64,000 nt of DNA from Colwellia sp. PAMC 20917 (GTDB lineage Bacteria; Pseudomonadota; Gammaproteobacteria; Enterobacterales; Alteromonadaceae). The position numbers and the translations under genes are program-made. Every line of letters begins with the position of its first letter. The stretch's first letter is position 1. The DNA is taken from the NCBI RefSeq assembly GCF_001767295.1, contig NZ_CP014944.1, forward strand, positions 1,674,001-1,738,000. The letters are read 5' to 3'. Positions 39,198-49,388 of this stretch are shown here, piece by piece. The notes beneath the pieces are model-generated. The model was not told where the DNA came from. It searched no databases and was given only the letters and a program-made list of their open reading frames with translations.

Positions 39198-39384
39198 AGC
39201 CACTTTTATCCTACCGCTGTGATAATGACCTACTCACCACATAGTGAATGAGTGGGTCGCCCCCTAACTAAACCTAGTTACAGATGAAATAATTTAACTA
39301 TAACCGAGAATAAATACTGTATAAAAAACCAGTTACTGTGCTAAGCTTATTCTAATGGTCAGTATTGAACCCTTGGAAATTCTA

Positions 39385-41319
39385 TTGAAACTATATATTG
39401 CCGAAAAGCCAAGTTTAGGACGTGCCATTGCGGCAGCTTTACCCAAACCCCATAAAAGTCAACAAGGCTATATAGAGCTCGGCAATGGTGATGTCGTGAG
39501 TTGGTGTATTGGTCATATTCTTGAGCAAGCCGATCCCGAAGTTTACAACGGTGACTTTAAAAAGTGGCGAATGGAGCATCTGCCTATTATTCCCGAGCAA
39601 TGGCAACTGACCCCAAAAGCTCAAACTCGTTCACAACTTAATGTCTTACGAAAATTGGTAAAAAATGCCAGTGAAATTATTCACGCTGGCGATCCCGACA
39701 GAGAAGGTCAATTATTGGTTGATGAAGTGATTGATTTCTTAAAAGTGTCTAAGACAAAAAAACAGCAAGTAAAACGTTTATTGATCAGCGATTTAAATTT
39801 ACCGGCGGTAAAAAGGTCACTAAACGCATTAAAGAGTAACCAAGATTTTATGCCTTTATCTGTATCAGCGCTGGCTCGATCGCGTGCTGATTGGTTATAC
39901 GGTATTAACCTTACCCGCGCCTATACTTTACAAGGACAAAAAGTAGGCTTTAATGGTGTGCTTTCTGTAGGGCGAGTGCAGACGCCCTTGTTAGGTTTAG
40001 TGGTTGAAAAAGATCGCCAAATCGCAGACTTTGTTCCCCATGATTATTTCGATGTTTATGCCGATATTATCACTCCTGGCGGTGAAAAATTCATCGCAAA
40101 ATGGCAGCCGAGTCAAGCTTGTACTTCCTATATGGATGAAAATAAAAAAATAATTAATAAAGCACTCGCAGAAAACGTTGTTAGTCGTATCACAGATAAG
40201 CCCGCTATAGTGACCTTGCTTACCGAACAAGACAAAAAGCAATTTGCCGCACTGCCCTACAATTTGTCAGCATTACAAATTGATGCCGCGAAGCTGTTTT
40301 CAATGAATGCAAAACTAGTACTGGATGTTTGTCAGGCATTATATGAAAAGCATAAATTGATCACCTATCCCAGATCAGACTCTAGATACTTGCCGGTAGA
40401 ACATCATCAACAAGCCAAAGCTATTATACAAATCTTAGCAGAGTCAAAGGACAAGTATGCCGAGTTTGCCAAAAATGCCAACTGCACGATTAAAGGTAAG
40501 GCGTGGAATAACAGTAAAGTAAGTGCTCACCATGCGATTATTCCTACAGAGAAGTCAGCCAACAATCTTTCTCTTAACTCTTTTGAAAAAAACATTTATC
40601 AGCTCATTGTTCGCCAATATCTAGCACAATTTTACCCGCCTTATTGTTACCAACAAACACAAGTAGAATTAGAGATAGCACAAGGTAAGTTCAGCGTTAA
40701 TGCTAAAGTTCCACAGCAACTTGGTTGGAAAATCATGTTCCAATCAAGCAAAACAAAAAAAACGCCCCAAGCAAGTAATGACCAAGCATCTTTTACAGAG
40801 CAATTATTGCCAAAATTAACCCAAGGCGAAATACTGCATTGCCAACAAGGTTTAATTGCTGAAAAAGTGACACAAGCACCAACCCCTTACAACGATGCAA
40901 CACTGCTCGGCGCCATGACAGGTATTGCCCGATTTGTACAAAATTCCGAGATTAAAAAGATCCTCAAAGAAACCGATGGCTTAGGTACCGAGGCGACACG
41001 TGCAGGTATTATTGATCTACTTTTTAAACGAGGGTTTTTACAACGTATTGGTAAAAATATAACGGCTACAGATATTGGCACTTCACTAATTAACGCTTTA
41101 CCTAAAATGGCAACTACGCCTGATATGACCGCACAGTGGGAAGCAACACTTAATGATATTAGTGAGCGGAGAAGTAACTATCAAAATTTTATTACGCCGT
41201 TAACAGCAACGCTAAAAAGTATGGTCATTCAAGCTGAACAACAGTCTTTTGAGCAATTACCCAAAGTGCCTTTTAAGCGAAAATCAAAAAGAAAGACGCG
41301 CTTTAAAAAGGCAGGGTAA
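39385..41319 (+). CDS. topB: DNA topoisomerase III
   Basis: Type IA topoisomerase for decatenation. The open frame begins at an ATG ten codons upstream, but I use the TTG giving MKLYIAEKPSLGRAIA, which aligns with E. coli TopB (MRLFIAEKPSLARAIA) and has GGA seven bases before it; the ATG has no ribosome site. About 644 residues. TOPRIM motifs YIAEKPSLG and HAGDPDREGQLLVDE; catalytic tyrosine in LITYPRSDSRYLP; SVGRVQTPLLGLV. The C-terminus is short and basic (FKRKSKRKTRFKKAG) with no zinc fingers. Confidence 0.94.
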   Translation: MKLYIAEKPSLGRAIAAALPKPHKSQQGYIELGNGDVVSWCIGHILEQADPEVYNGDFKKWRMEHLPIIPEQWQLTPKAQTRSQLNVLRKLVKNASEIIHAGDPDREGQLLVDEVIDFLKVSKTKKQQVKRLLISDLNLPAVKRSLNALKSNQDFMPLSVSALARSRADWLYGINLTRAYTLQGQKVGFNGVLSVGRVQTPLLGLVVEKDRQIADFVPHDYFDVYADIITPGGEKFIAKWQPSQACTSYMDENKKIINKALAENVVSRITDKPAIVTLLTEQDKKQFAALPYNLSALQIDAAKLFSMNAKLVLDVCQALYEKHKLITYPRSDSRYLPVEHHQQAKAIIQILAESKDKYAEFAKNANCTIKGKAWNNSKVSAHHAIIPTEKSANNLSLNSFEKNIYQLIVRQYLAQFYPPYCYQQTQVELEIAQGKFSVNAKVPQQLGWKIMFQSSKTKKTPQASNDQASFTEQLLPKLTQGEILHCQQGLIAEKVTQAPTPYNDATLLGAMTGIARFVQNSEIKKILKETDGLGTEATRAGIIDLLFKRGFLQRIGKNITATDIGTSLINALPKMATTPDMTAQWEATLNDISERRSNYQNFITPLTATLKSMVIQAEQQSFEQLPKVPFKRKSKRKTRFKKAG

Positions 41320-41411
41320 TATTTTACTGGTGATTGAACACGTTCAAATTAATAGTGATACTAACGCTTATGCAAAAATATCACTATGTGGTTGGCTCAG
41401 TACTTGAAAGA

Positions 41412-41432
41412 GGATGTCACGAGGTGCCATCC
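41412..41432. terminator. Possible terminator between topB and ampE
   Basis: Hairpin ggatgtcac-gag-gtgccatcc with one mismatch in nine pairs, between convergent genes. The U-tract is weak in either direction. Confidence 0.35.
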
Positions 41433-41451
41433 AAAAAGTATAAAAAAGAGA

Positions 41452-42372
41452 TTAGTTAAGGATACCGGTTAATATTAATACCGCAATAACAGCTAGACAT
41501 AACAACAGAGTCCGCTTTGCCAACCTCACTAATAAACAAGGTTCAGCAGTACAGTCATCAGGGTCAACCATAAAGTCTTCAGACTTTTGCGCAACGCTAA
41601 TCAATATTTGGTTGGGCTGCTTGTTAATATCAAATAAATTTTCTAACCATACCGGCATGGCTTTTGAGAAGTGTCCTACCAGCATATAACCAAAAGCAAC
41701 CATGCGTACTGGCAACCAGTCGACCCAAAAGAGCATATCTTTCAATAACTGAGATTCATTTTTTTCCATAGAATCTGTAGTTTTAGCCTCATTATTTACT
41801 TCAACATCGGCTTCATCAACCTCAGCGTTAGCTTTTTCTTGCTTGTCTGAACATTCTTCTAGCACTTCAGGACATTCATTCATGGTCACTAGTAGACGAT
41901 AAAATAATGCACCAGCGGGTCCAAAGACAACGAATAAAATCATAATGGCAATAAAATATCGGTAATTTAACCATACTAATAATTGACCAAAACTCATTGG
42001 TGCACTGCAAGTATCTTGTTGCAGTTGGCTATGATGCAATTCGCAAGTTGTCGGTTCGCCTCGAAAAGCCGACAATAAATAAGCTTTGTAGCTCTGCCGC
42101 GTTTTCGTACAACCAAAACAAACAATCAAAATCAAGGTTGAAAAAATTAAATAGAGTAAGCCATCATCAACAAGCTCGAGCAATAAGTCACAAACAACAA
42201 CGGGGATGGCAATAAAGATAAGCTGTGAGACAATTGACGGTTTGGCTAAATGCATTAATTTAGTGCGTTTAAATAGATCAACATAAGCATGAAAATAGGT
42301 TTTAAATTGCCACGCTGTCGTCGACAAGTAACGCTCTGCCGCCAAGGCAATAAGTAAGCTAATAAGACTCAT
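41452..42372 (-). CDS. ampE: AmpE-type inner-membrane protein
   Basis: Membrane protein partner of AmpD, historically a regulator in beta-lactamase induction and related to CobD/CbiB. 306 residues. N-terminal MSLISLLIALAAERYLSTTA matches the family; predicted helices near 50-85, 135-160 and 285-305. A charged linker about 175-210 is rich in Glu/Asp. ampD lies 113 bases upstream on the same strand, the usual ampD-ampE pair. Confidence 0.9.
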   Translation of the reverse strand: MSLISLLIALAAERYLSTTAWQFKTYFHAYVDLFKRTKLMHLAKPSIVSQLIFIAIPVVVCDLLLELVDDGLLYLIFSTLILIVCFGCTKTRQSYKAYLLSAFRGEPTTCELHHSQLQQDTCSAPMSFGQLLVWLNYRYFIAIMILFVVFGPAGALFYRLLVTMNECPEVLEECSDKQEKANAEVDEADVEVNNEAKTTDSMEKNESQLLKDMLFWVDWLPVRMVAFGYMLVGHFSKAMPVWLENLFDINKQPNQILISVAQKSEDFMVDPDDCTAEPCLLVRLAKRTLLLCLAVIAVLILTGILN

Positions 42373-42485
42373 ATAGTTTTCCTAATTTATTATCCACTTG
42401 TAAAATGAGTATATCGCCGTGGCCATTCAAACACTCTGATATCTGCATTTTCATTGGTAACGAGTATATACCCTTTGCTATTGAA

Positions 42486-43079
42486 TTAACTAGACTTTAA
42501 ACAATCATGAAAATGTTGCCAATTAAAAGCATCACCCGGATCTGTCTTTCTCCCGGGCGCTATATCACTATGCCCGGCTATATTACTTTTAATGTCGGGA
42601 TAACATTGTTGCAATGCTTGGGTTAATTGCGCCAAAGTATGATATTGCGCCGCTTCATAAGGGATATCATCAGCGCCTTCAAGCTCAATACCAATAGAAA
42701 AATCATTACATTTATCAAGTCCCTGATAGGAGGAAACACCAGCATGCCAAGCTTTATCATCAAATGAAACGTATTGAATAATATGCCCTACTCTGGTTAT
42801 TAGACAATGAGCAGAAACTTTTAGCTGGGCAATTTCTTCAAAATAGCAATGTGCTTTGCTATCTAACATCCCTAAGAAAAAATCAGTAATATAGCCACCA
42901 CCAAACTGATTTGGCGGTAATGAGATATTATGTACAACCAATAAATGAACCGTATCATTTTTATCTCGCACACTAAAATGTGGTGATTTTTGTTGTTCTT
43001 CATTAACAAGCCAGCCACTGATAATAGGCATATTATTATTTTGCTTGGTGGACAATTTATTTTTTAAGTCTTTCGTCAT
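42486..43079 (-). CDS. ampD: 1,6-anhydro-N-acetylmuramyl-L-alanine amidase AmpD
   Basis: Cytoplasmic zinc amidase in peptidoglycan recycling; loss of AmpD induces ampC where present. 197 residues, amidase_2 fold. LLVVHNISLPPNQFGGGYI carries the first zinc His, CLITRVGHIIQYV and KAWHAGVSSYQG follow, and GHSDIAPGRKTDPGDAFNW has the second His, the catalytic Lys and the Asp ligand. Divergent from the aspartic protease by 42 bases. No ampC or ampR in the window. Confidence 0.95.
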   Translation of the reverse strand: MTKDLKNKLSTKQNNNMPIISGWLVNEEQQKSPHFSVRDKNDTVHLLVVHNISLPPNQFGGGYITDFFLGMLDSKAHCYFEEIAQLKVSAHCLITRVGHIIQYVSFDDKAWHAGVSSYQGLDKCNDFSIGIELEGADDIPYEAAQYHTLAQLTQALQQCYPDIKSNIAGHSDIAPGRKTDPGDAFNWQHFHDCLKSS

Positions 43080-43121
43080 ACAATAGCGTTAATATTTAAT
43101 TTCAAGATTTGTGAACAGAGT

Positions 43122-43640
43122 ATGACTGAATTTGATTCGACAAACAAAATGGGAAAAATATTTATTTGGTTAGCGTGGTTAATTGCGTTGGCGTTAATGG
43201 TGTTTTTTTTTCAAGATGTACTTGATAAGCAATGGGATCCTAACAAAGATCCACAGATGAGTTTAAATACACAGGGTAAAGCGGAAGTAACATTACAACA
43301 AAACCGCCAAGGTCATTATGTAGTACATGGTGAAATAAATGAGATGCCCGTGGTTTTTTTACTCGACACTGGAGCAACACAAGTGTCGATTCCCGCTCAT
43401 GTAGCAGAGCAATTGCAGCTAAAGGGAAACAGACCGTCACTCGTTAATACGGCCAATGGCACTACCACTGTTTATCAAACTGAATTACAACAGCTCAGTA
43501 TTGGTAATATTTATTTGTATGATGTTAGCGCCCACATCAATCCCAGCATGCAGTCTAATGAAATTCTATTGGGCATGAGCGCATTAAAAAGGGTAGAATT
43601 CAGCCAGATAGGTAAGAGACTTATTTTACGCGAGCAATGA
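43122..43640 (+). CDS. Membrane-anchored retropepsin-like aspartic protease
   Basis: 172 residues of the bacterial clan AA (TIGR02281-type) family. One N-terminal membrane helix (about 11-31, IFIWLAWLIALALMVFFFQD), a linker, and a single-domain aspartic protease with FLLDTGATQVSIP as active site and EILLGMSALKRVEF as the second family motif. Active as a dimer by analogy with retropepsins. Targets unknown. Between ampD and nadC, as in many related genomes. Confidence 0.88.
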   Translation: MTEFDSTNKMGKIFIWLAWLIALALMVFFFQDVLDKQWDPNKDPQMSLNTQGKAEVTLQQNRQGHYVVHGEINEMPVVFLLDTGATQVSIPAHVAEQLQLKGNRPSLVNTANGTTTVYQTELQQLSIGNIYLYDVSAHINPSMQSNEILLGMSALKRVEFSQIGKRLILREQ

Positions 43641-43720
43641 TCTACCTGCTGTGATTTACTGGCGATAAACGCCCCACTAAAAACTCACTTAATTATTTAC
43701 CAACAAGAGAATAAAATTCA

Positions 43721-44608
43721 ATGCTTTCTGTGCAACTACAACACGATATTAAAAAAACAGTAACTTGGGCATTATGTGAAGATTTAGGTGTTGATAACGC
43801 CGACGCATTAAAAAATAGCCAAGATATTACAGCTGAATTAATTCCACTGGAAAATATAGCGGTTGCTAATATCATTACCCGTGAAGATTGTATTATTTGT
43901 GGTGTGGCTTGGGTTAACGAAGTTTTTGCCCAGCTCGATGTGATACATAAGACAAAAACAGATATTACTTGGTTTGTTAACGACGGCGAAAGTGTCAAAG
44001 CCAATAGCACTTTATTTGAATTATCTGGAAACGCACGTGTTCTTCTTACTGGCGAACGGTGTGCTTTAAATTTTTTACAATCTCTTTCAGGAACCGCAAC
44101 ATTAACCAGTCGCTATGTTAAAGAATTATCGGCGAGTAACACTAAGTTACTTGATACCCGAAAAACAGTGCCTGGCTTACGTAGCGCGCAAAAATATGCG
44201 GTAACATGTGGCGGCGGTGTTAATCATCGTATTGGTTTATTTGATGCTTTTTTAATTAAAGAAAATCATATTGCCGCCTGTGGTGGTATCGAGAAGTCGA
44301 TTCAAACGGCTCGAAAAAACCATCCGAATAAAACGGTTGAAGTTGAAGTTGAAAATATTGAAGAACTCACTCAAGCATTAAAGGCTGGCAGCGATATTAT
44401 TATGCTTGATAACTTTAGTCATGAAATGATTGAGCAAGCGGTTATGGCAACCGCTGAAATTTCACAAGGTAAAACCAAATTAGAAGTTTCTGGCAATATG
44501 ACCATAGAATCACTGAAAAGCTATGCAAAAGCAGGTGTCGATTTTATTTCAGTGGGCGCATTAACTAAAAATATCAATGCTATTGACCTTTCTATGCGCT
44601 TTGTTTAA
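43721..44608 (+). CDS. nadC: Nicotinate-nucleotide pyrophosphorylase (carboxylating)
   Basis: Converts quinolinate and PRPP to nicotinate mononucleotide. 295 residues. VTWALCEDLGVDNADALKNSQDIT opening with the DxT segment, LLTGERCALNFLQSLSGTAT, LDTRKTVPGLRSAQKYAV, GGGVNHRIGLFDAFLIKENH and VDFISVGALT are family motifs. Standard length. The AGAG-containing leader precedes ATG. Upstream of pilA as in Pseudomonas and other gammaproteobacteria. Confidence 0.96.
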   Translation: MLSVQLQHDIKKTVTWALCEDLGVDNADALKNSQDITAELIPLENIAVANIITREDCIICGVAWVNEVFAQLDVIHKTKTDITWFVNDGESVKANSTLFELSGNARVLLTGERCALNFLQSLSGTATLTSRYVKELSASNTKLLDTRKTVPGLRSAQKYAVTCGGGVNHRIGLFDAFLIKENHIAACGGIEKSIQTARKNHPNKTVEVEVENIEELTQALKAGSDIIMLDNFSHEMIEQAVMATAEISQGKTKLEVSGNMTIESLKSYAKAGVDFISVGALTKNINAIDLSMRFV

Positions 44609-44625
44609 CATTTTAGCGTGTCACA

Positions 44626-44668
44626 ATTAGTTAAAAAAATGTTAATTTTTGATGTTTTTTTAACTAAT
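44626..44668. terminator. AT-rich inverted repeat after nadC
   Basis: Perfect 14-bp arms attagttaaaaaaa / tttttttaactaat with a 15-base loop, 17 bases after the nadC stop. A/T-only stem makes efficiency doubtful, but position suits a terminator separating nadC from pilA. Confidence 0.45.
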
Positions 44669-44768
44669 ATCAAAAAAATGATAAAAAAAGTGTCACAAAA
44701 TTTTACATTTCCTGATTTTTGTCGCAATATAAATTCAGCCCCCGTAATCATGTATGGATATACCTATT

Positions 44769-45215
44769 ATGAACAATGTTAAATCTTTAAGAAATAAATC
44801 TTTAAATAAAGCAAAGGGTTTTACCCTTATTGAATTAATGATCGTTGTTGCGATCATCGGTATTTTAGCGGCAGTTGCACTACCTGCTTATCAAGATTAT
44901 ACAAAAAAAGCGAAGTTTGCTGAAGTAGTTTCAATGGTTGGTGCAGCGAGAACTGCAGTTGAACTTTGCTTCCAAACTGAAGGTTCATTAGATACATGTG
45001 ATGCAGGCATCGGAGGTATTCCAGCTGCAGTAGCTACTGGTACTTATGCAAACCTTGACACTATGACTATTGTGGACGGTGTTATAACAGCAGCGTCAAC
45101 ATCAGCGACTGATTCTTCCAATATGATTGCTACTCCTACAGGAAGCCCTTTAACTTGGACGATAACTTCAACAGTAGCTAGTTGTTTAACTAGCGGCTGG
45201 TGTAAGGCAAAATAA
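44769..45215 (+). CDS. pilA: Type IV major pilin PilA
   Basis: 148 residues from the ATG chosen ([11 protein letters not shown]); an ATG five codons earlier is possible and neither has a strong Shine-Dalgarno. A leader ending KAKG is cut by PilD before Phe of [20 protein letters not shown], with Glu at +5. Two cysteine pairs are visible: [11 protein letters not shown] and the C-terminal D-loop CLTSGWC. The short type IVa pilin is followed by its own terminator, so it can be transcribed apart from pilBCD. Confidence 0.93.
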   Translation: MNNVKSLRNKSLNKAKGFTLIELMIVVAIIGILAAVALPAYQDYTKKAKFAEVVSMVGAARTAVELCFQTEGSLDTCDAGIGGIPAAVATGTYANLDTMTIVDGVITAASTSATDSSNMIATPTGSPLTWTITSTVASCLTSGWCKAK

Positions 45216-45240
45216 TATAAGTTAGTAAATATTTATAAAA

Positions 45241-45267
45241 AAAAGCTCCTTTGGGAGCTTTTTTTAT
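45241..45267 (+). terminator. Terminator of pilA
   Basis: aaaagctcc-tttg-ggagctttt hairpin with a run of T, 26 bases past the stop. Confidence 0.9.
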
Positions 45268-45395
45268 TGTATAAACTTTATTAACTCGTTGTTATTACTT
45301 AAATCAATCACGGGTTAAGCTATACTTATTGTAAACATTATGAGTAAATACATAATAACTTGCATATATCTAAAAGTTCACAATAAAAGGTTGCT

Positions 45396-47099
45396 ATGAA
45401 AGGACATCACAGACAATTAAGTGTGTTATCTACACTTTTAAAACATAATATTGTCGCCGAAAATAAGGTTGACATTATAAGTGCTGACTTCCTTAAACAA
45501 TCAAAACCTTTCATTCGTTTTCTTATTGAAGATAAGAGTTTAGACGCTGAAAATATTGCTAAAATACTCTCTCGCAGTTTTGGCTATCCTCTCATAGATT
45601 TAAACGCTTTTGACACGGCTATGATCCCCGATGGTATCCGTAACGAAAAATTGATCCGCAAACATAATGCATTGCCGCTATTTCTTAGAGGTAAAGTATT
45701 ATTCGTAGCGATGTCTGATCCCACTGATTTAGATGCATTAGAAGATATTCAGTTCAACACCGGTTTTCCTACCGAATTAGTGTTGACTAATGATAAAGAT
45801 TTACAAATATTTATTGACAAAATTCTTGAAGAAGAAAGTGATGCTCTAGATATTACCGATATTGATGCTGAAGAACTCGCAGGTATTGACGTTCAAGAAG
45901 AGCGTCAAGAAGATGATAGCGCTACCGGTGATAAAGAAGATGCACCGATTGTTGTCTATATCAATAAGATATTACTCGATGCTATTCGCAAAGGGGCTTC
46001 AGATTTACACTTTGAACCTTACGAAAAATCATACCGTATACGCTTTCGTGTTGATGGTATTTTAACTGAGATGGCAAAGCCGCCCGTATCACTTGCCTCT
46101 CGTATGGCAGCACGTTTAAAAGTCATGTCAAAGCTCGATATCGCTGAACGGCGAGTCCCCCAAGATGGACGGATAAAATTAGCCTTGTCCAAGAAAAAAT
46201 CAATTGATTTTCGTGTTTCAACGTTACCGACGATGTGGGGCGAAAAAGTGGTAATGCGTATTCTTGACTCTTCAAGTGCGATGTTAGGTATTGAAATGCT
46301 CGGCTATGAGCCGGCGCAAAAGCAAATTTACATGGACGCTTTAGCGCAACCACAAGGTATGATATTAGTCACGGGACCAACCGGCTCAGGTAAAACAGTG
46401 TCTCTTTACACCGGGTTAAATATTCTTAACACCGAAGAACGTAATATATCAACAGCAGAAGATCCGGTAGAAATAAATTTAGACGGCGTTAATCAAGTAC
46501 AAATTAATGTGCGTGCCGGCTTAACCTTTCCTAATGCGCTGCGCTCTTTTCTTCGCCAAGATCCCGATATTGTTATGGTAGGGGAAATTCGTGATCTTGA
46601 AACTGCAGAAATAGCGATTAAAGCCGCGCAAACCGGTCACTTAGTGTTGTCCACATTGCACACAAACTCAGCCTCAGAAACCCTGACTCGATTATTAAAC
46701 ATGGGCGTTCCTTCATATAACGTGGCCAGTTCGGTCAGTATTATTATTGCTCAGCGTTTAGCCAGACGCTTATGTAATCGCTGTAAAGTTGAGGATGTTA
46801 TACCTAGACCTGAACTAGAAAAGCAAGGTTTTACCCCTGAGCAACTTAGCGAAATAAAATTATTTAAACCCGTAGGTTGCGATCAATGTACGGGCGGCTA
46901 TAAAGGTCGTGTTGGTGTTTATGAAGTGATAAAAATCAGTGAAAAAATGTCTTCTATCATTATGGAAGGCGGAAATTCTATGGATATCGCTCAGCAGTGT
47001 CAAAAAGAAGGTTACAATAACTTACGCCAATCGGGTTTAGAAAAAGCCCATCAAGGGGTAACAAGTTTGACAGAAATAAACCGTATAACGTCTGCATAA
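45396..47099 (+). CDS. pilB: Type IV pilus assembly ATPase PilB
   Basis: Cytoplasmic hexameric ATPase driving pilus extension. 567 residues. N-terminal MshEN-like domain about 10-150, then the GspE-type core with Walker A GPTGSGKT, Asp box [17 protein letters not shown], Walker [18 protein letters not shown], and a zinc motif [11 protein letters not shown]...[19 protein letters not shown] precedes the ATG. Followed by pilC and pilD. Confidence 0.96.
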   Translation: MKGHHRQLSVLSTLLKHNIVAENKVDIISADFLKQSKPFIRFLIEDKSLDAENIAKILSRSFGYPLIDLNAFDTAMIPDGIRNEKLIRKHNALPLFLRGKVLFVAMSDPTDLDALEDIQFNTGFPTELVLTNDKDLQIFIDKILEEESDALDITDIDAEELAGIDVQEERQEDDSATGDKEDAPIVVYINKILLDAIRKGASDLHFEPYEKSYRIRFRVDGILTEMAKPPVSLASRMAARLKVMSKLDIAERRVPQDGRIKLALSKKKSIDFRVSTLPTMWGEKVVMRILDSSSAMLGIEMLGYEPAQKQIYMDALAQPQGMILVTGPTGSGKTVSLYTGLNILNTEERNISTAEDPVEINLDGVNQVQINVRAGLTFPNALRSFLRQDPDIVMVGEIRDLETAEIAIKAAQTGHLVLSTLHTNSASETLTRLLNMGVPSYNVASSVSIIIAQRLARRLCNRCKVEDVIPRPELEKQGFTPEQLSEIKLFKPVGCDQCTGGYKGRVGVYEVIKISEKMSSIIMEGGNSMDIAQQCQKEGYNNLRQSGLEKAHQGVTSLTEINRITSA

Positions 47100-47183
47100 C
47101 AATAAATCACTCACTTTTTATTTTTAGTGATCTTGACTAGTATTAACAATGATTAATATTTTAACTTTACAGGTAAACACTAT

Positions 47184-48434
47184 ATGGCAACTTCAGGGGC
47201 TCAAAAAAGAAAATTACCGCAAGCTAAAGCTCTTGATACGTTTGTTTGGCAAGGGGTAAACCGTAAGGGTAAAAAAGTTAATGGTGAGCTACCCGCGACC
47301 AGCATGCTAGAGCTAAAATCTCAGCTACGCAAACAAGGCATTACCCCAGGGAAAGTAAAAAAGAAAGCCAAATCAATTTTTGGGAATGCCAATGACAAAA
47401 AAATAATACCTGCAGATATTGCCATTGTTACACGGCAAATTGCGACCATGCTTGGCGCTGGTGTCCCCTTAGTACAAACCGTTGAAATGATTGGTAAAGG
47501 TCATAGCAATGGCAATATGCAAAGATTGTTAGGTGATATCAATAATAAACTGCAATCGGGTATTCCTTTATCAGAATGTTTACGCGACCATCCACAATAC
47601 TTTGATGACTTATATTGTGATTTAGTCAGTTCTGGCGAACAATCGGGCGCACTTGAGACCATTTATGATCGTATTGCGACTTACAAAGAAAAAGCCGAAG
47701 CATTAAAGTCTAAAATTAAAAAAGCGATGACTTATCCTATTTCTGTATTAGTGATAGCATTTATTGTTACCTCAATATTATTAATTTTTGTCGTGCCGGT
47801 ATTTCAAGATATTTTTGCCAGCTTTGGCGCTGAGTTACCTGCGTTTACTTTATTTGTTATTGCCATATCAGAATTTATGCAAGCTTATTGGTATTTAGGC
47901 TTAGCGGGGCTATTTATTGCCAGTTTCTTTTTTAAAAAAGCTCATCTTAACAGCCAAAGTTTTAGAGACCGAGTTGATAGAATAATATTAAAAATTCCGG
48001 TTATTGGCGCCTTACTCGAAAAGGCAGCAGTTGCCCGCTACGCGAGAACTTTATCTACCACCTTTGCCGCCGGTGTTCCATTACCTGACGCATTAGAGTC
48101 GGCTGCGGGTGCGTCTGGTAATGCGGTTTTTCGTATAGCTATCCTTGAAATTCGCGCCGAAGTGTCATCGGGTATGCAAATGAATTTAGCAATGCGTAAC
48201 TGTAATATCTTTCCTGACATGGTTATACAAATGGTCGCCATTGGTGAAGAATCAGGCGCTGTAGATGATATGCTTGCCAAAGTTGCCACAATATATGAGC
48301 AACAAGTTGATGACGCGGTAGACTCACTGACCAGTTTATTAGAACCGATGATAATGGCAGTACTCGGCGTAGTGATTGGCGGATTAATTATCGCTATGTA
48401 CTTACCTATTTTCGAAATAGGTAAGGTTGTTTAG
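47184..48434 (+). CDS. pilC: Type IV pilus inner-membrane platform protein PilC
   Basis: 416 residues, GspF family. Two repeated cytoplasmic GspF domains, about 75-190 (RQIATMLGAGVPLVQTVEMI) and 280-395 (ARTLSTTFAAGVPLPDALES), separated by two membrane helices (about 185-210 and 240-260) with a third at the C-terminus (IMAVLGVVIGGLIIAMYLPI). Connects PilB to pilin assembly. 84 bases after pilB. Confidence 0.96.
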   Translation: MATSGAQKRKLPQAKALDTFVWQGVNRKGKKVNGELPATSMLELKSQLRKQGITPGKVKKKAKSIFGNANDKKIIPADIAIVTRQIATMLGAGVPLVQTVEMIGKGHSNGNMQRLLGDINNKLQSGIPLSECLRDHPQYFDDLYCDLVSSGEQSGALETIYDRIATYKEKAEALKSKIKKAMTYPISVLVIAFIVTSILLIFVVPVFQDIFASFGAELPAFTLFVIAISEFMQAYWYLGLAGLFIASFFFKKAHLNSQSFRDRVDRIILKIPVIGALLEKAAVARYARTLSTTFAAGVPLPDALESAAGASGNAVFRIAILEIRAEVSSGMQMNLAMRNCNIFPDMVIQMVAIGEESGAVDDMLAKVATIYEQQVDDAVDSLTSLLEPMIMAVLGVVIGGLIIAMYLPIFEIGKVV

Positions 48435-48502
48435 CGTTGCGCGCTAATATTTTTATACTAGTTTTCATCATAGTTAATTAATAAATAATAAAAGGTTTTA
48501 TC

Positions 48503-49384
48503 TTGTCTGAATTTATTCATCTGTTAGAAAGTAACTCGCTGTTTTTTTATGGCTTTGTTTTTGTTTTCTCGTTAATGATAGGTAGCTTTTTAAACGTAGT
48601 TATTTATCGTTTTCCAAAGATGTTAGAACAAGGTTGGTATCAAGAGTGTCGAGAATTTCTTGCCGATGAGCTCAAGCCATCATCGACAAAGCAAGTAGAA
48701 CTCCTTACTTTATCAACGCCCGATTCTACCTGTCCGCATTGCCAACATAGCATTCGTTTTTATGAAAACATTCCTGTGGTTAGCTGGTTAATGTTGAAAG
48801 GAAAATGTAGCCAATGTAAAAATAAAATTTCTGCGCGTTATCCATTAGTTGAATTAAGTACCGCTTTATTGAGTTTAGTTATTGCTCAACATTTTGGTGT
48901 CACTATGATCACTTGTTACGCCTTAATATTGACGTGGGGCTTAATTGCCTTAACGATGATCGACTTTGATCATATGCTGCTCCCCGACCAAATTGTTCTG
49001 CCATTGATGTGGTTAGGCTTAATCGTAAATCTATCAAATGGAATTGTGCCCTTAGAAGATGCTGTTATCGGCGCCATTGCCGGCTACACTAGCCTTTTTG
49101 CTATTTTTTGGCTGTTCAAATTAGCTACCGGTAAAGAAGGCATGGGCTTTGGTGATTTTAAGCTGTTTGCACTCTTTGGTGCTTGGCTAGGTTGGCAATT
49201 ATTACCCTTACTTATTTTAATGGCATCAGTAGTCGGTGCCATTATCGGCATCAGTTTAATGCTTTTTACAAGTCATCAAAAAGATCAGGCGATTCCTTTT
49301 GGCCCTTACCTTGCGATCGCAGGTTGGATCACACTTTTATGGGGTGAAAATATATGGTCTTGGTATTTAGCCCAAGTGCTTTAG
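48503..49384 (+). CDS. pilD: Prepilin peptidase / N-methyltransferase PilD
   Basis: Aspartyl peptidase that cleaves and N-methylates prepilins. 293 residues, starting at TTG with AAAGG seven bases upstream. The first helix has GSFLNVVIYRFPKML; the zinc-type cysteine pairs CPHC and CSQC mark the methyltransferase loop; catalytic aspartates are in TMIDFDHMLLPDQI and GFGDFKLFALFGAWLG. Eight membrane segments expected. It is five bases before coaE. Confidence 0.95.
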   Translation: MSEFIHLLESNSLFFYGFVFVFSLMIGSFLNVVIYRFPKMLEQGWYQECREFLADELKPSSTKQVELLTLSTPDSTCPHCQHSIRFYENIPVVSWLMLKGKCSQCKNKISARYPLVELSTALLSLVIAQHFGVTMITCYALILTWGLIALTMIDFDHMLLPDQIVLPLMWLGLIVNLSNGIVPLEDAVIGAIAGYTSLFAIFWLFKLATGKEGMGFGDFKLFALFGAWLGWQLLPLLILMASVVGAIIGISLMLFTSHQKDQAIPFGPYLAIAGWITLLWGENIWSWYLAQVL

Positions 49385-49388
49385 CCGA

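Noticed and set aside
44690-44750. Possible sigma-54 promoter before pilA
   Set aside because: No GG-N10-GC pair with proper TGGCA/TTGC context could be found.
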